From the NCBI GenBank assembly GCA_947302515.1, contig CAMYVT010000038.1, forward strand, positions 1 through 5,818: DNA of 5,818 bases, given 5' to 3'. The notes below the pieces were generated by a model. The model was not told where the DNA came from, did not search any database, and worked only from the letters and a program-made list of their open reading frames with translations. The stretch is from an uncultured Caryophanales bacterium. GTDB lineage: Bacteria > Bacillota_I > Bacilli_A > RF39 > UBA660. The position numbers and the translations under genes are program-made. Of the stretch, positions 5,694-5,818 are shown piece by piece (positions within the stretch are counted from its first letter, which is position 1; every line of letters starts with the position of its first letter).

Positions 5694-5818
5694 ATGGATA
5701 AGATTATTATTAAGGGAGCACGAGAAAATAACCTAAAAAATATTAATATTGAATTACCAAAAAATAAGTTAATTGTAATGACAGGTTTATCAGGTTCTGG
5801 TAAATCTTCTTTAGCGTT
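5694..5818 (+). CDS. uvrA: UvrABC excinuclease subunit A, N-terminus (3' truncated by window)
   Basis: UvrA is the ABC-type ATPase dimer that first recognises bulky DNA lesions and loads UvrB. Only 41 codons are present. The protein opens [17 protein letters not shown], the classic UvrA start (I-x-G-A-R-x-x-N-L-K-N-I). Walker A follows at residues 31-38, GLSGSGKS, within the conserved [14 protein letters not shown]. The ATG is backed by a good Shine-Dalgarno site and a consensus -10 box. The full protein is normally about 940 residues. It follows uvrB in the same direction, as in many Bacillota, but here after a 5-kb intervening gene. It has its own promoter, so it does not depend on read-through from uvrB. 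Confidence 0.97.
   Translation, partial: MDKIIIKGARENNLKNINIELPKNKLIVMTGLSGSGKSSLA

Overview
The window is AT-rich (roughly 30% G+C by eye) and entirely plus-strand. It suggests a low-GC Bacillota-type bacterium, such as an uncultured gut Bacilli or Clostridia lineage. This rests on codon use, strong AGGTG-type Shine-Dalgarno sites, the uvrB-uvrA pairing, and a very large surface protein with SdrD_B and MucBP-like domains and a sortase-like C-terminus. All ten tryptophans of the large protein are TGG and no in-frame TGA is seen, which argues against the UGA=Trp code of mycoplasmas. The genus cannot be fixed from this sequence.

Layout: (1) bases 1-542 hold the C-terminal quarter of UvrB, with helicase motifs V and VI and the UVR (UvrC-binding) motif. 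(2) Bases 543-650 hold a near-perfect intrinsic terminator, then a textbook-like -35/-10 promoter and a strong ribosome binding site. (3) Bases 651-5627 hold one gene for a 1658-residue secreted or surface-anchored protein. It has an N-terminal membrane segment, about 1000 residues of largely unrecognised beta-rich sequence, an SdrD B-like domain, an alternating array of MucBP-like repeats interrupted by a DUF11-like domain, an InlB-B-like repeat, and a C-terminal NPITN-hydrophobic-basic tail resembling a sortase sorting signal. (4) Bases 5613-5693 hold a terminator whose stem contains the large gene's stop codon, then an extended -10 promoter and ribosome binding site for uvrA. (5) Bases 5694-5818 hold the first 41 codons of UvrA, including its Walker A motif.

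UvrB and UvrA work together in nucleotide excision repair, and their genes are commonly adjacent in Bacillota. Here a 5-kb adhesin-like gene with its own promoter and terminator sits between them. It looks like an independent transcription unit with no evident link to DNA repair. The unusual content is therefore the giant surface protein, its position and its domain organisation. I see no multi-gene defence or mobile system, no RNA gene and no CRISPR array.
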